The position numbers and the translations under genes are program-made. From NCBI RefSeq assembly GCF_001021065.1, contig NZ_CP011546.1, forward strand, positions 496,001-560,000: 64,000 bases of DNA, in the 5' to 3' direction. Shown here one piece after another: positions 27,409 to 39,340 of the stretch. This DNA comes from Corynebacterium uterequi. GTDB lineage: Bacteria; Actinomycetota; Actinomycetes; Mycobacteriales; Mycobacteriaceae. The notes under the pieces are model-generated. The model made no database searches. It was given only the letters and a program-made list of their open reading frames with translations, and was not told the origin of the DNA. Each line of letters opens with the position of its first letter. Within the stretch, counting starts at the first letter, position 1.

Positions 27409-28095
27409 ATGGGCGCAAAGATCCTCGTTGTTGACGACGACCCCGGCATTTCCGAGATGCTAACCATCGTGTTGGAAGCCGAAGGCTTCTCACCCGTCCC
27501 GGTCACCGACGGCAACGAGGCCGTACCCGCCTTCCGGGAACACAACCCGGACCTCATCCTCCTCGACCTCATGCTGCCGGGCGTCAACGGCGTCGACATC
27601 TGCAAGATGATCCGGCACGAGTCCTCGGTGCCCATCATCATGCTCACCGCCAAGACCGACACGGTGGACGTGGTCCTCGGCCTGGAGTCGGGCGCCGATG
27701 ACTACATGACCAAGCCGTTCAAGCCGAAGGAACTCATCGCCCGCATCCGGGCGCGGCTGCGCCGGCTGGAAGGCGAGGAGGAGCCCGAGATCATCGAGGT
27801 CGGTGACCTGCGCATCGACGTGCCCGCGCACACCGTCAAGCGCGGGCACCAGGAGATCTCGCTCACCCCGCTGGAGTTTGACCTGCTGCTGCAGCTCGCG
27901 AGCAAGCCGGGGCAGGTGTTCTCCCGCGAGGAGCTGCTCGAAGCCGTGTGGGGCTACCGGCACGCCTCGGACACCCGGCTGGTCAACGTCCACGTCCAGC
28001 GTCTGCGCGCGAAGATCGAGCAGGATCCGGATCAGCCGAAGATTGTCCTGACCGTCCGCGGCGTCGGCTACAAGACCGGAAAGGCCGATGCCTAG
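27409..28095 (+). CDS. mtrA: Two-component response regulator MtrA
   Basis: 228 residues. N-terminal receiver domain with the acidic pocket VVDDDPG and phospho-acceptor Asp53 in LLDLMLPG, then TAKTD and the Lys of MTKPFKPKE. The C-terminal OmpR-type winged helix (about 130-225) has ISLTPLEFDLL, VFSREELLEAVWGY and HVQRLRAKIE. MtrA is the conserved actinobacterial regulator of cell-wall and osmotic-stress genes. The mtrB start lies 8 bases inside its end. Confidence 0.97.
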   Translation: MGAKILVVDDDPGISEMLTIVLEAEGFSPVPVTDGNEAVPAFREHNPDLILLDLMLPGVNGVDICKMIRHESSVPIIMLTAKTDTVDVVLGLESGADDYMTKPFKPKELIARIRARLRRLEGEEEPEIIEVGDLRIDVPAHTVKRGHQEISLTPLEFDLLLQLASKPGQVFSREELLEAVWGYRHASDTRLVNVHVQRLRAKIEQDPDQPKIVLTVRGVGYKTGKADA

Positions 28096-29692
28096 CGGCC
28101 CTTGGCGGCGCCGCGCCGCAGAGTTCGGCGGTGTCCTCAACTCGCTTCTGCGCCGGATCCAGGACTCCTGGCGGACCTCCATGCAGGTCCGGGTGGTCGG
28201 CTCCATCACCGCCGCCACGGCGCTGGTCATGGTCCTGCTCGGCTTCGGGCTGGCCGTCATCTTCGGACAGTCCATGTTTCAGACGCGCATCGACATGGCC
28301 AACAATGAGATCGACCGGGCACGCATCGTCATCGAGGAGCGCATCGAGGCCACCGCCTCCAGCGGCTCCATCCAAACGCAGCTCGACGCCGCCCGCGCCG
28401 CCCTGGCCCAGGAGCTGCAGACCGGCCGCAACAACAGTGGGCTCTACGACGCGGTGCTCGTCGTGCCCGACCATGACGGGGCGACGGTGTCCTCCCCGGA
28501 GGGCTACCACGTGCCGCGGCCGCTGACGGACATGGTGGCCTCCGGGGTGGTGGCCTATCAGTTCATCGATACCGAGCGCGCCGACGGCACCACCTTCGCC
28601 TCCCTCCACATCGGCACCCCCACCGCCACGGAGATCCCCGGGTTGCAGCTGTACCTCGTCATGTCGCTGGACGCCGAGGCGCAGACCATGCAAACCGTGG
28701 ACACCATGCTGGCCTTCGCCGCCTGTGTCATGGTGGCGCTGCTGGGTTCGATCATGTGGTTTATGACCATCCAGATCACCGGCCCGGTGCGCGCCGCCGC
28801 CCTCGTGGCGCAGCGCCTGGCCGCTGGCCACTTGCGCGAGCGGATGGAGATCCGCGGCGAGGACGAGATGGCGCGCCTGGCCTTGAGCTTCAATGACATG
28901 GCGGACAAACTGTCCACCCAGATCGAGCAGCTGGAGGAGTACGGCGAGCTGCAGCACCAGTTCACCTCCGCGGTGTCACACGAGCTGCGCACCCCCTTGA
29001 CGTCGATGCGCATGGCCGCCGAAATCCTGGCCGACGAATCCGACGACCTCTCAGCGGCGGGCAAGGTGGCGTCGAAGCGCATGCTGCAGGACCTTGACAG
29101 CTTCGAGTCGCTGCTCATCGACCTGCTGGAGATCGCCCGCTTCGACGAGCAGCGCGCCGTCCTCAACGATGAACAGACGGATCTGTCGCAGTGCGTGCGC
29201 ACGGCGTGGACCCAGTCGCGAACCTTGGCGGCCAACCTGGGAGTGGAGGTGCTCTTTGACCTGCCGGAGGAGCCGGTGTGGTTCAGCGGTGAAGCCACCC
29301 GCGTGGAGCGCGTGATCCGCAATCTCGTCAACAACGCCATCGACCACTCGGAAGGCAACCCGGTCACCATCGCCGTGGCGGGCAATGACACCTCCGTGGC
29401 GGTGACGGTCACTGACCACGGCGTCGGGCTCAAGGCCGGGGCGGAGGAGTTGGTTTTTGACCGCTTCTGGCGCGCCGACCCCTCGCGCACCCGACACTCC
29501 GGCGGCACCGGCCTGGGCCTGGCCATCGCCCTGGAAGACGCCCGCCTGCACGGCGGCACCCTGGAGGTGGCCAGTACCTTCGGGGTGGGCTCGCAGTTCC
29601 GCCTGGTGCTGCCGCGCACCCCCAACGCCAAGATCCACACCCCGGCGCTGCCGCTGGCCGCCCCCGAACCCCTTAAGGAGGACACCCCGTGA
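28088..29692 (+). CDS. mtrB: Sensor histidine kinase MtrB
   Basis: 534 residues. Transmembrane helix 1 (about 38-60), an extracytoplasmic sensor of about 150 residues, transmembrane helix 2 (about 212-234), a HAMP linker, a HisKA domain with phospho-acceptor His298 in SAVSHELRTPL, and a HATPase domain with NLVNNAIDHSEG (N box), DHGVGLKAG and GGTGLGLAI. It phosphorylates MtrA in response to envelope conditions. It overlaps mtrA by 8 bp and its TGA overlaps the lpqB start (GTGATG). Confidence 0.96.
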   Translation: MPSGPWRRRAAEFGGVLNSLLRRIQDSWRTSMQVRVVGSITAATALVMVLLGFGLAVIFGQSMFQTRIDMANNEIDRARIVIEERIEATASSGSIQTQLDAARAALAQELQTGRNNSGLYDAVLVVPDHDGATVSSPEGYHVPRPLTDMVASGVVAYQFIDTERADGTTFASLHIGTPTATEIPGLQLYLVMSLDAEAQTMQTVDTMLAFAACVMVALLGSIMWFMTIQITGPVRAAALVAQRLAAGHLRERMEIRGEDEMARLALSFNDMADKLSTQIEQLEEYGELQHQFTSAVSHELRTPLTSMRMAAEILADESDDLSAAGKVASKRMLQDLDSFESLLIDLLEIARFDEQRAVLNDEQTDLSQCVRTAWTQSRTLAANLGVEVLFDLPEEPVWFSGEATRVERVIRNLVNNAIDHSEGNPVTIAVAGNDTSVAVTVTDHGVGLKAGAEELVFDRFWRADPSRTRHSGGTGLGLAIALEDARLHGGTLEVASTFGVGSQFRLVLPRTPNAKIHTPALPLAAPEPLKEDTP

Positions 29693-31419
29693 TGCCCGCT
29701 CGTCGCCGCGTGCTGCTGCCCGCCGTGTTGACGCTGTCCGCGGTGGGGCTGACCGCCTGCGTGACGGTGCCCACTAACCAGTCGGCGCCGGTGCCGCTGC
29801 GCACTTTCGACGCGGCGACGCCGACAGCGCCGACCGCCGGCCCCGCCGCCGGCGCCGACCCGGCGGACATCGTCAAGGGCTTCTACGCGGCGGCCGCGAA
29901 CCCGGCGGGCAACCACGCCGAGGCCCGGACCTATCTCGCGTCCTCGGTGGCTGAGTCGTGGCGCGCGAGCACACCGACGACCATCGTCGAGCGGATGACC
30001 TACACCACGGAGGTGGGCAGCGACTCGGAGATCAGCATCACCGCCACCGGCACCGCGGTGGGCGAGTTGGCGGTCAATGGCGCCTACCACCCGATGTACG
30101 AGGCCTACGAGGCCACCTTGGAGCTGGTTCGAGAGCACGGCGAGTGGCGGGTCGCCGCCCTGCCCGATGAGGTGGCCATCGAGCAGACTGAACTGCGCAA
30201 CCGCTACCAGCCGCACGAGTTGTACTTCTACGACCAGTCCGGCCGCCGCCTCGTGGCGGATCGTCGGTGGGTGTACACGGAGAACCGGGACGTGGACGAA
30301 AAGCTCATGAGTATGCTCGTCGGCGGCCCGGCGGCCGGCATCAGCGCGGCCGTGGTTCCCGCCGCGCCGGACCCGGCGGTGTTTGTCGGCCGCCGCAGCG
30401 GGGAGTACCTCTTCGAGGGCTTCGGGGCCCTCGACGAGGCATCGGTGCGCGCCTTCGCCGCCCAGGTCGTGTGGACCCTGTCCGCGGCCAACGTCCAGGC
30501 CCCCTACCACATCACCATCGACGGGGTGCCGATCACCACGAACGGGGCGGGGCTGACCACCGATGATTTCGTCGACTACAACCCCCGGCTGGCCAACACC
30601 CGCAACGCCCGGCTGTTTGTCCTCGCCGGCGGGCAGATCCTCGGCCTCGATGAGAATTCCACTGAGGCGCTGCCCGGGCAGATCGGTGGTATGACGACGC
30701 TGGCGTCCGCCGATGTCTCCTCCACCGGCGACCTGGTGGCCGTCGACGGCCAGCCGGGTGCGCAGCGCCTGCTCATGGGCACCGAGGCCGGCCCGGCCGA
30801 GGAGATCGAGGCCGCCGAGACCTTCACTGCCCCCAGCTTCGTGTTTTCCGGTGGGCCGGCGTGGACCGTCGCCGACGGTCGCCGCATTATGCGCCTGACT
30901 CGTTCCTCCGCGACGGGAAAGATCGTCGTCAACGAGGCCGACGGCCGCGGCATCCCGCTCATCAACGACCCGGGCTCCACCGCCCAGATCGAGGAGTTTC
31001 GGATCTCCCCGAGCGGGGCGCGAGTCGCGATGCTCATCGACAATCGCCTGTTCATCGGCGTCATCGGCCAGCTGGAGTCCGGCAACCTGGCGGTCGTCGA
31101 CGTCTATGAGGCGGCCCACGAGCTGGGCGGGCATATCGACACCCTGGACTGGCTGCCGTCGAACCAGGTGCTGCTCGGCACCTCCCTGCCGGCCCAGCCG
31201 GTGTGGCAGGTGGAGATGGACGGCTCGGCGAAATTCGCCTTGTCGACGAACAACATCGCCGCGCCAGTCACGGAGGTGGCTGCGAGCTCGACGTCCATCT
31301 TCGCCACCGGCGGCGACCGCCTGCGCAGCATCCCCCGCAACGAGGCCACCGGTAACGGTCTGTGGGTTGAGGTCGACCAGACCCGGGGTTTGCGCGCCGA
31401 GCCGATCGTGGCCAACTAG
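29689..31419 (+). CDS. lpqB: MtrAB-associated lipoprotein LpqB
   Basis: 576 residues from GTG 29689 (ATG 29692 is equally possible; AAGGAGG at 29675-29681 serves both). A signal peptide ends in the lipobox LTAC, so the protein is a lipoprotein on the outer face of the membrane. A GerMN-like domain (about 170-290) is followed by a beta-propeller region. LpqB interacts with the MtrB sensor domain and affects MtrA phosphorylation in mycobacteria. The mtrA-mtrB-lpqB arrangement is invariant among actinobacteria. Confidence 0.95.
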   Translation: MMPARRRVLLPAVLTLSAVGLTACVTVPTNQSAPVPLRTFDAATPTAPTAGPAAGADPADIVKGFYAAAANPAGNHAEARTYLASSVAESWRASTPTTIVERMTYTTEVGSDSEISITATGTAVGELAVNGAYHPMYEAYEATLELVREHGEWRVAALPDEVAIEQTELRNRYQPHELYFYDQSGRRLVADRRWVYTENRDVDEKLMSMLVGGPAAGISAAVVPAAPDPAVFVGRRSGEYLFEGFGALDEASVRAFAAQVVWTLSAANVQAPYHITIDGVPITTNGAGLTTDDFVDYNPRLANTRNARLFVLAGGQILGLDENSTEALPGQIGGMTTLASADVSSTGDLVAVDGQPGAQRLLMGTEAGPAEEIEAAETFTAPSFVFSGGPAWTVADGRRIMRLTRSSATGKIVVNEADGRGIPLINDPGSTAQIEEFRISPSGARVAMLIDNRLFIGVIGQLESGNLAVVDVYEAAHELGGHIDTLDWLPSNQVLLGTSLPAQPVWQVEMDGSAKFALSTNNIAAPVTEVAASSTSIFATGGDRLRSIPRNEATGNGLWVEVDQTRGLRAEPIVAN

Positions 31420-31431
31420 GGCGCGGATGCC

Positions 31432-32055
31432 ATGTGGCGGGCGGTCGGGGAGCTGCTGCTACCCCGCGCCTGCGCCGGCTGCGGTCGGCCGGGGTCGGTA
31501 CTGTGCGACGCCTGCCGATGGCAGCTGCGCCGCCCTCCGCGCCTGGTGGGCGCCACGCGCGTCGACGTCGGGGTGCCGGTCTACGCCCTGGGCCCCTACG
31601 GCGGCGCGCACCGCGGGGTCATCCTCGCGGCGAAGGAGCGCACTAATCTGGCGGTGCGCGACTACGTCGGCGCGGTGATCGGCGCGGCGGTGGCGCACCT
31701 GCGCGCGGCCGGCGAGATCAGTTACGACGCGGTGTTGGTTCCGGCGCCGACGCGGCCGCGTTCCCGGCGCACGCGCGGCGGGGACCCGGTGGCGCACTAT
31801 TGCCGGGCATCCGGGGTGAGAAGCGTCGAGCTGGTGGAGCTGGCGAATGCGATGCCAGACCAGGCGACGCTCGGCGCGGCGGACAGAGTGGACAACGTGG
31901 CCGGCCATATCCGACTGCGTCGATTACCCCCGGGGGTGCCACTGGTTCTAGTCGACGATGTACTGACAACGGGTGCCACTCTGGCTGCTACCACCACTAC
32001 CCTGCAGCGTAGCGGCGCTAATGTCCAGGCCGCCCTCGTTGTGGCGCGCGCCTAA
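31432..32055 (+). CDS. ComF family phosphoribosyltransferase-like protein
   Basis: 207 residues. An N-terminal double zinc knuckle (CAGCGRPGSVLCDAC) precedes a type I phosphoribosyltransferase fold with the PRPP loop VLVDDVLTTGATL near the C-terminus. ComF proteins take part in DNA uptake in competent bacteria; in actinobacteria the role is unproven. It lies 12 bp after lpqB in the same direction (the Rv3242c position). Confidence 0.88.
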   Translation: MWRAVGELLLPRACAGCGRPGSVLCDACRWQLRRPPRLVGATRVDVGVPVYALGPYGGAHRGVILAAKERTNLAVRDYVGAVIGAAVAHLRAAGEISYDAVLVPAPTRPRSRRTRGGDPVAHYCRASGVRSVELVELANAMPDQATLGAADRVDNVAGHIRLRRLPPGVPLVLVDDVLTTGATLAATTTTLQRSGANVQAALVVARA

Positions 32056-32092
32056 CCCCGGCCCGCCGGTCATTCTTGGTTATGACCAGATG

Positions 32093-32129
32093 TAGAATAG
32101 GTGTCACACCGTCACCGTTGTTGGTGGCG
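32093..32129 (+). promoter_or_regulatory. hpf promoter -10 and 5' UTR hairpin
   Basis: A -10 hexamer TAGAAT (32093-32098) is followed within the transcribed leader by a stem-loop: CGTCACC (32110-32116) with GGTGGCG (32123-32129), one G-U pair, 6-nt loop. AAAGGGGAG (32142-32150) provides the ribosome site for ATG 32162. No clear -35 is present at the normal spacing, which suggests an activator or an alternative sigma factor. Confidence 0.45.
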
Positions 32130-32161
32130 ACCGACTAGCACCGGAAAGGGGAGTACCGCAG

Positions 32162-32842
32162 ATGACTACTGCCGATACGAACGACACGCTCCGACCCGAG
32201 TCCCAGGTGACCATCACCGGCCGCAACGTCGAAGTGCCCGAGCACTTCGCGGAGCGGGTGAACACCAAGTTGGCGAAGATCGAGAAGCTGGACCCCACCC
32301 TCACCTTCTTCCACGTCGAACTGCAGCACGAAAATAACCCCTCGCGGGGTGACCGGAAGGATCGGCTGCAGATCACCGCGACGGGCAAGGGCCACGTGGC
32401 CCGCGCCGAGGCGAAGGAGGACAGCTTCTACGCCGCCCTGGAAGTCGCGCTGGGCAAGATGGAGCGCTCCCTGCGCAAGGTCAAGGTCCGCCGCGAGATT
32501 TCCCGCTCCGGGCACCGCGCCCCCAAGGGAACCGGCGAGTTGGCCGTCGAGCTGCAGGGTGCGCAGGCGCCGAAGCCGCAGGAGGAAGCGCCGGTCGGCC
32601 AGTACGACGTTGACCCCTACGAGGGCACCGTCGACGAGATCCTGCCGGGCCAGATCGTGCGCCGCAAGGAGCACGTCGCCCGCCCGATGAGCGTGGACGA
32701 CGCGCTCAGCGAGATGGAGCTGGTGGGCCACGATTTCTACCTCTTCATCGACCAGGACACCCAGCGTCCCTCGGTGGTGTACCGCCGCCACGCGTACGAC
32801 TACGGTCTCATCTCGCTCACGGACGAGTCCCCTGTGAGCTAA
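32162..32842 (+). CDS. hpf: Ribosome hibernation-promoting factor, long form
   Basis: 226 residues. The N-terminal HPF/YfiA domain (about 15-115: VTITGRNVEVPEHFAERV, KIEKLDPTL, ALGKMERSLRKVK) binds the 30S decoding site; a linker leads to the C-terminal dimerisation domain (about 165-225, SVDDALSEMELVGHDFYLF). Long HPF makes inactive 100S ribosome dimers in stationary phase or stress. It has its own promoter candidate. A terminator hairpin separates it from secA. Confidence 0.95.
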   Translation: MTTADTNDTLRPESQVTITGRNVEVPEHFAERVNTKLAKIEKLDPTLTFFHVELQHENNPSRGDRKDRLQITATGKGHVARAEAKEDSFYAALEVALGKMERSLRKVKVRREISRSGHRAPKGTGELAVELQGAQAPKPQEEAPVGQYDVDPYEGTVDEILPGQIVRRKEHVARPMSVDDALSEMELVGHDFYLFIDQDTQRPSVVYRRHAYDYGLISLTDESPVS

Positions 32843-32857
32843 CTGTGTGAATCCACG

Positions 32858-32885
32858 CACCGCCGGCCTGACACGGTCGGCGGTG
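32858..32885 (+). terminator. Rho-independent terminator after hpf
   Basis: CACCGCCG (32858-32865) pairs perfectly with CGGCGGTG (32878-32885), with two further C-G pairs inside, and is followed by TTTTG. It lies 15 bp after the hpf stop and 70 bp before secA, so secA needs its own promoter in the short remaining spacer. Confidence 0.75.
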
Positions 32886-32955
32886 TTTTGCTACGCGTAC
32901 ACTGACGTATCTGAAGGTTTTTCCATTATCTCTGCAACGAAAAGGACGAACGACT

Positions 32956-35532
<2,577 letters not shown>

Positions 35533-35541
35533 GCGCCGCGG

Positions 35542-35919
35542 CTAGAGGATCCGAAACGCCGTGAGCCCGCGGGGCTCGATCGCCCCCGTGAAGGCGATCA
35601 CCCGGCGTTGACAATGGGCGGTGCCGTAGATCTCCGTGCCGTCGATGTGGAAGGTCGCGACCCGCACCGGTCCGCGCGCGGTGCCGCAGCGGCGGTGCGC
35701 GGCTGCCTGCGCCCGGACGGGGCCGGCGATGTCCGCCCGGCGCAGGTGTTCGAGGGGCCGGATGCCGCAGGAGGCGTCCAGGACTAGGGCCACGAGCATC
35801 CGGGCGTGTCGGTGATCGGCGGCCGGCAGGCCGGCCGCGGATTCGGCGGGTGCGGGCGGGGTAGGTGGGTCGGGGTAGAAGATTTTGAGGTGCGTGGTGC
35901 CGGGCATCGGCATGAGCAT
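35542..35919 (-). CDS. Rv3235 family protein
   Basis: 125 residues from ATG 35919, preferred over internal ATGs at 35913 and 35907 because AGGGAG lies about 9 bases upstream. A Pro-rich N-terminus precedes a compact domain (HARMLVALVLDASCGIRPLEHLRRADI and RVATFHIDGTEIYGTA, each under 30 residues of alpha/beta character) typical of the small Rv3235 family next to secA in corynebacteria. Function unknown. Convergent with secA (9 bp between stops). Confidence 0.78.
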   Translation of the reverse strand: MLMPMPGTTHLKIFYPDPPTPPAPAESAAGLPAADHRHARMLVALVLDASCGIRPLEHLRRADIAGPVRAQAAAHRRCGTARGPVRVATFHIDGTEIYGTAHCQRRVIAFTGAIEPRGLTAFRIL

Positions 35920-36056
35920 GACGAAGGCTCCCTACTGGTGACGCGTCAGGGGCATGCGAGCACGTGGGGGCTAGGTATCATTGTGGCACATCGACGGCCG
36001 AGCCGCCGCCGAAGCCAGTCACCCCAAGGCGAAGAAAGTTAGGCAACAGGAAACAC

Positions 36057-36467
36057 ATGCGTGGATTGATTGTGGATTACGTGGGCGTGCTCGACGCGCC
36101 GGAGGAAGATCAGCCCCGGTGGCGAAAGCTCTTCGCCGCGGTGAAGGAGCAGGACGTCGCCATCGGCATCCTGTCCAATGACCCCGGCGGCCCCGAGGCA
36201 GAGCCCATCCGCGAGTGGGAGTACCGCGGCATCGTCGACGCGGTGATTCTCTCTGGCGAGGTGGGGGCGGAGAAGCCGTCTCGGGAGGCGTTTCGCGCCG
36301 CGGCCGACGCCCTCGACGTACCGTTGAGTGATTGCGTCATGGTCGATGACAACATCTATAACGTCCGGGGCGCGGTCGAAGCCGGCATGATCGGCATGCT
36401 GCACACCGCGTTCGATCGCACCACGGTGGAGGTCCAGTCCGTGTTCAACATCGAGGGCGAGTTCTAG
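36057..36467 (+). CDS. Small HAD-like hydrolase
   Basis: 136 residues from ATG 36057 with AGGAAA upstream. It has a shortened HAD core without the cap: LIVDYVGVLD at the N-terminus where family members have DxDGxL (the second Asp is Gly-Val-Leu preceded by Tyr, so the canonical DxD is altered to DYV), ILSNDPGG for motif II, EKPSREAF for motif III and MVDDNIYNV for motif IV. Catalysis is plausible but motif I lacks its second Asp, so phosphatase activity is uncertain. A -10-like TATCAT lies about 75 bases upstream. Confidence 0.8.
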   Translation: MRGLIVDYVGVLDAPEEDQPRWRKLFAAVKEQDVAIGILSNDPGGPEAEPIREWEYRGIVDAVILSGEVGAEKPSREAFRAAADALDVPLSDCVMVDDNIYNVRGAVEAGMIGMLHTAFDRTTVEVQSVFNIEGEF

Positions 36468-36974
36468 ATGCGCGTGTACCTGCCGGCCACCTTCGCCACG
36501 CTCGTCGAGCTGCGAGACACCGGGGCGTTCCACGCCCGCAGCGGTTGGGCGTTTGCCGTGACCCCGGCGCTGCAGGAGGCGTACACCTCCGGCGAGCAGG
36601 AGGAATTCGAGGAGATCGCGTTCGACGACGCCGCGGAGGCCTCCCTGCGCCTGCTCGCCATCGGAGACGAGGAGACCTTCCCGCACCGTCGGGTCGTGGT
36701 GTCCGCGGACGTCGACGACGCGGTCGCCACGCCGGCGCCGGACATGGTGGAGTCCGTCGTGTCACTCAACCCGGCCCAGATCCGCCTGGAGCAGGTCGCG
36801 GCGGTCCACGTGGACGTCGCCGAGGCGGAAGACGCCACCCGCCGGGCCGTGGCGGTCATCGACGCCGCCGACTTGGGCGATGCCGACGCCGAGCTGATCG
36901 TCGGCGACGCCCAGGACAACTACATGGCGTTTTATGACCCGTCGGAGCTGCCCTTCTTGGTGGAGCTGCTCTAA
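36468..36974 (+). CDS. DUF6912 family protein
   Basis: 168 residues; ATG follows the preceding stop with no gap (TAGATG), so translation is coupled with the HAD gene. MRVYLPATFATLVELRD is the DUF6912 opening; the middle is rich in Asp, Glu and Val (VVSADVDDAV, HVDVAEAEDATR). A cytosolic actinobacterial protein of unknown function. Its TAA stop and the TAG stop of the convergent rsgA gene share the four bases CTAA at 36971-36974. Confidence 0.82.
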   Translation: MRVYLPATFATLVELRDTGAFHARSGWAFAVTPALQEAYTSGEQEEFEEIAFDDAAEASLRLLAIGDEETFPHRRVVVSADVDDAVATPAPDMVESVVSLNPAQIRLEQVAAVHVDVAEAEDATRRAVAVIDAADLGDADAELIVGDAQDNYMAFYDPSELPFLVELL

Positions 36975-38011
36975 GGCTTGTCCATTTCCCACTCGTTGTT
37001 GGAGCGCAGCGCAGCCAGCAGCGAGCGGACGGCGACGACGCGCCGACCAGTCGCGGAATCCGGGTCGAGGGCGTCGAGCGCGCATTCCGGGTCGGCCGGG
37101 GGGCCGGCGTGGGAGCAGCCGCGCGGGCAGTCCTCGATGGCGGCGGCCAGGTCGTCGAAGACGCCAAGGACCGTGTCGGCGTCGACGTGAGCGAGGCCGA
37201 AGGAACGGATGCCGGGGGTGTCGATGATCCAGCCCGTGTGCGGCTCCGGCAGGCGCAGCGCCACCGACTGGGTGGAGGTGTGGCGGCCCTTGCCTACCCC
37301 GGAGACGGCGCCGGTGGTGCGGGCGGCGTCCGGCACCAGCCTATTGACGAGGGTGGACTTGCCGACCCCGGAGTGTCCGATGAGCGCGGTGACGTGGCCG
37401 TCGACGAGCTGGGCGACGGCGTCGAGGCTGTCGGCCACACCAGCGGTGACCACGGTGACCTCAAGGTCAGCGAATTCCTCGGCGAAGGCGGTGGGGTCGG
37501 CGAGGTCCGACTTGGTCAGGCAGAGAATGGGCCGGATGTTGCCCACGAAGGCGGCGATGAGGGCTCGCTCGACGAAACCGGCCCGCGGCGGGGGATCGGC
37601 GACGGCGGACACGATGAGCAGCTGGTCGGCATTGGCGACGACGATGCGTTCGTAGGGGTCGGTGTCGTCCGCGGTGCGGCGCAGCACGCTCGTGCGCTCG
37701 GCGAGCTTGACGATGCGGGCCAGCGTGCCCTCTCGCCCGGAGGTGTCGCCGACCACGCCGACGCGGTCCCCGACCTCGATAGCCGTGCGGCCAAGTTCGC
37801 GGGCGCGCATACACACGACGGGGTCCTCGCGGCCGTCGATGACAACTCCCCACCGCCCGCGGTCCTTGGTGACCACCATGCCGAACTCGGCGTCGGCGTG
37901 GCGCGGCCGGTCCTTGGTGCGCGGCCGGGAACCTTTGCCGGGGCGGATCTTGACGTCGGACTCGTCGTAGTAGCGACGGCGAGCCCCGCGGCCGGCGTTC
38001 ACCCTAGCCAC
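36971..38011 (-). CDS. rsgA: Ribosome small subunit-dependent GTPase A
   Basis: 346 residues from GTG 38011; starts at 38023 and 38002 are also in frame and the choice is weak. An N-terminal OB fold (about 40-110) leads to a circularly permuted GTPase: CLTKSDL (G4) precedes [10 protein letters not shown] (G1) and DTPGIRSFG (G3). The C-terminal zinc knuckle is CPRGCSH plus the downstream Cys. RsgA tests 30S maturation. [19 protein letters not shown] is the usual actinobacterial N-terminus. It overlaps the aroA stop, so the pair is co-translated. Confidence 0.93.
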   Translation of the reverse strand: MARVNAGRGARRRYYDESDVKIRPGKGSRPRTKDRPRHADAEFGMVVTKDRGRWGVVIDGREDPVVCMRARELGRTAIEVGDRVGVVGDTSGREGTLARIVKLAERTSVLRRTADDTDPYERIVVANADQLLIVSAVADPPPRAGFVERALIAAFVGNIRPILCLTKSDLADPTAFAEEFADLEVTVVTAGVADSLDAVAQLVDGHVTALIGHSGVGKSTLVNRLVPDAARTTGAVSGVGKGRHTSTQSVALRLPEPHTGWIIDTPGIRSFGLAHVDADTVLGVFDDLAAAIEDCPRGCSHAGPPADPECALDALDPDSATGRRVVAVRSLLAALRSNNEWEMDKP

Positions 38012-39266
38012 GCAGCATCGCATCCCACAGTTGCGCGAAGCCGGGCAAGGTCTTGGCCGTGGTGTCGATGTCGTCCACCTCGACGCCGTCGACCACCAGC
38101 CCGATGATGGCGCCGGCGGTGGCCATCCGGTGATCGGCGTAGGAGCGCCACGCGCCGCCGTGCAGCGGCGCCGGGTCGATGGCCAGCCCGTCGTCGAGCT
38201 GCGTCACCCGCCCGCCGAGGGCGCCGAGGTCCGCGGCGAGCGCGCCGAGCCGGTCCGTCTCGTGCCCGCGCAGATGCGCGATGCCGGTGAGTCGGGAGGG
38301 GCTGGCGGCGACGGCAGCGAGCGCGGCGACGGTGGGGGTCAACTCCCCGATGGCGGACATGTCGAGCTCCACCCCGCGCAGCGTGCCACGGGCGGGGCCG
38401 GTGACGCTGAGAGTGCCCTCGACCAGGCGGACGTCGCAGCCCATCGCGGTGAGGATGCCGCGAATAGCGTCGCCGGGCTGGGTGGTGTGCGCCGGCCAAC
38501 CCGGCACGCTGACCTGCCCGCCGGTGACCGCCGCGGCGGCGAGGAACGGGGTGGCGTTCGACAGGTCGGGCTCGATGACCCAGTCCCGGCCGGCGATTGG
38601 GCCCGGGGTGACGCTCCACGCGCCGTCGGTCGCCTCGACGCGGACCCCCGCCTCGGCGAGCATCTCGACGGTCATTGCGATGTGCGGCAGGCTCGGCAGG
38701 CTATCGCCGGTGTGGCGGATCGTGAGACCGTGGGCGTAGCGCGCGCCGGAGAGCAACAGCCCGGAGACGAACTGGGAGGAGCCGGAGGCGTCGACGGCCA
38801 CCTCGCCGCCGTCGACGGCACCGTCGCCGTGGACCGTGAAGGGCAGCGCGTCGCCGCTGACCCGCACTCCGGCCTGGCGCAGCCCGTCGAGGATGGCGGC
38901 CATGGGCCGGACGCGGGCCTGCTCGTCACCGTCGAAGAAGACATCACCGACGGCGAGGGCGGCCACGGGCGGGACGAAGCGCATGACGGTGCCGGCCAAT
39001 CCGCAGTCGATGCGGGCGCCGGTGAGCGTGGCGGAGGGGGTGACCCGGACAGTGGCCCCGTCGACGTCGATGGTCGTGCCCAGGCCGCGCAGGGCGTCGA
39101 CCATGAGGCGGGTGTCTCGGGAGACGAGCGCTCCGGTGATCGTCGAGGGGCCGTCCGCCAGGGCGGCGAGGATCAGCGCACGGTTGGTGATGGACTTCGA
39201 GCCCGGCACCACGCAGCGCGCGCGGACTGGCCGGGGGGCGAAGGGGGCGGGCCACAGCGTCGTCAT
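38004..39266 (-). CDS. aroA: 3-phosphoshikimate 1-carboxyvinyltransferase (EPSP synthase)
   Basis: 420 residues. [17 protein letters not shown] holds the catalytic Lys-Ser-x-Thr-x-Arg site; [27 protein letters not shown] and [12 protein letters not shown] are the later conserved blocks. It joins shikimate-3-phosphate and PEP in the chorismate pathway. First gene of the aroA-rsgA pair; divergent from the YedK gene with a 74-bp gap. Confidence 0.96.
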   Translation of the reverse strand: MTTLWPAPFAPRPVRARCVVPGSKSITNRALILAALADGPSTITGALVSRDTRLMVDALRGLGTTIDVDGATVRVTPSATLTGARIDCGLAGTVMRFVPPVAALAVGDVFFDGDEQARVRPMAAILDGLRQAGVRVSGDALPFTVHGDGAVDGGEVAVDASGSSQFVSGLLLSGARYAHGLTIRHTGDSLPSLPHIAMTVEMLAEAGVRVEATDGAWSVTPGPIAGRDWVIEPDLSNATPFLAAAAVTGGQVSVPGWPAHTTQPGDAIRGILTAMGCDVRLVEGTLSVTGPARGTLRGVELDMSAIGELTPTVAALAAVAASPSRLTGIAHLRGHETDRLGALAADLGALGGRVTQLDDGLAIDPAPLHGGAWRSYADHRMATAGAIIGLVVDGVEVDDIDTTAKTLPGFAQLWDAMLRG

Positions 39267-39340
39267 AGTGGTCCATAATAGACAGCCCCTTATCGGCCTC
39301 TGCTTGGCCGGCAGGCCTCGGATGCGGCAGCATGGAGCCC

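Noticed and set aside
28558..31134. 858-codon open frame on the minus strand opposite mtrB and lpqB
   Set aside because: It is the antisense shadow of two well-supported genes in GC-rich DNA; the translation has no family motif and is rich in Arg, Gly and Val.
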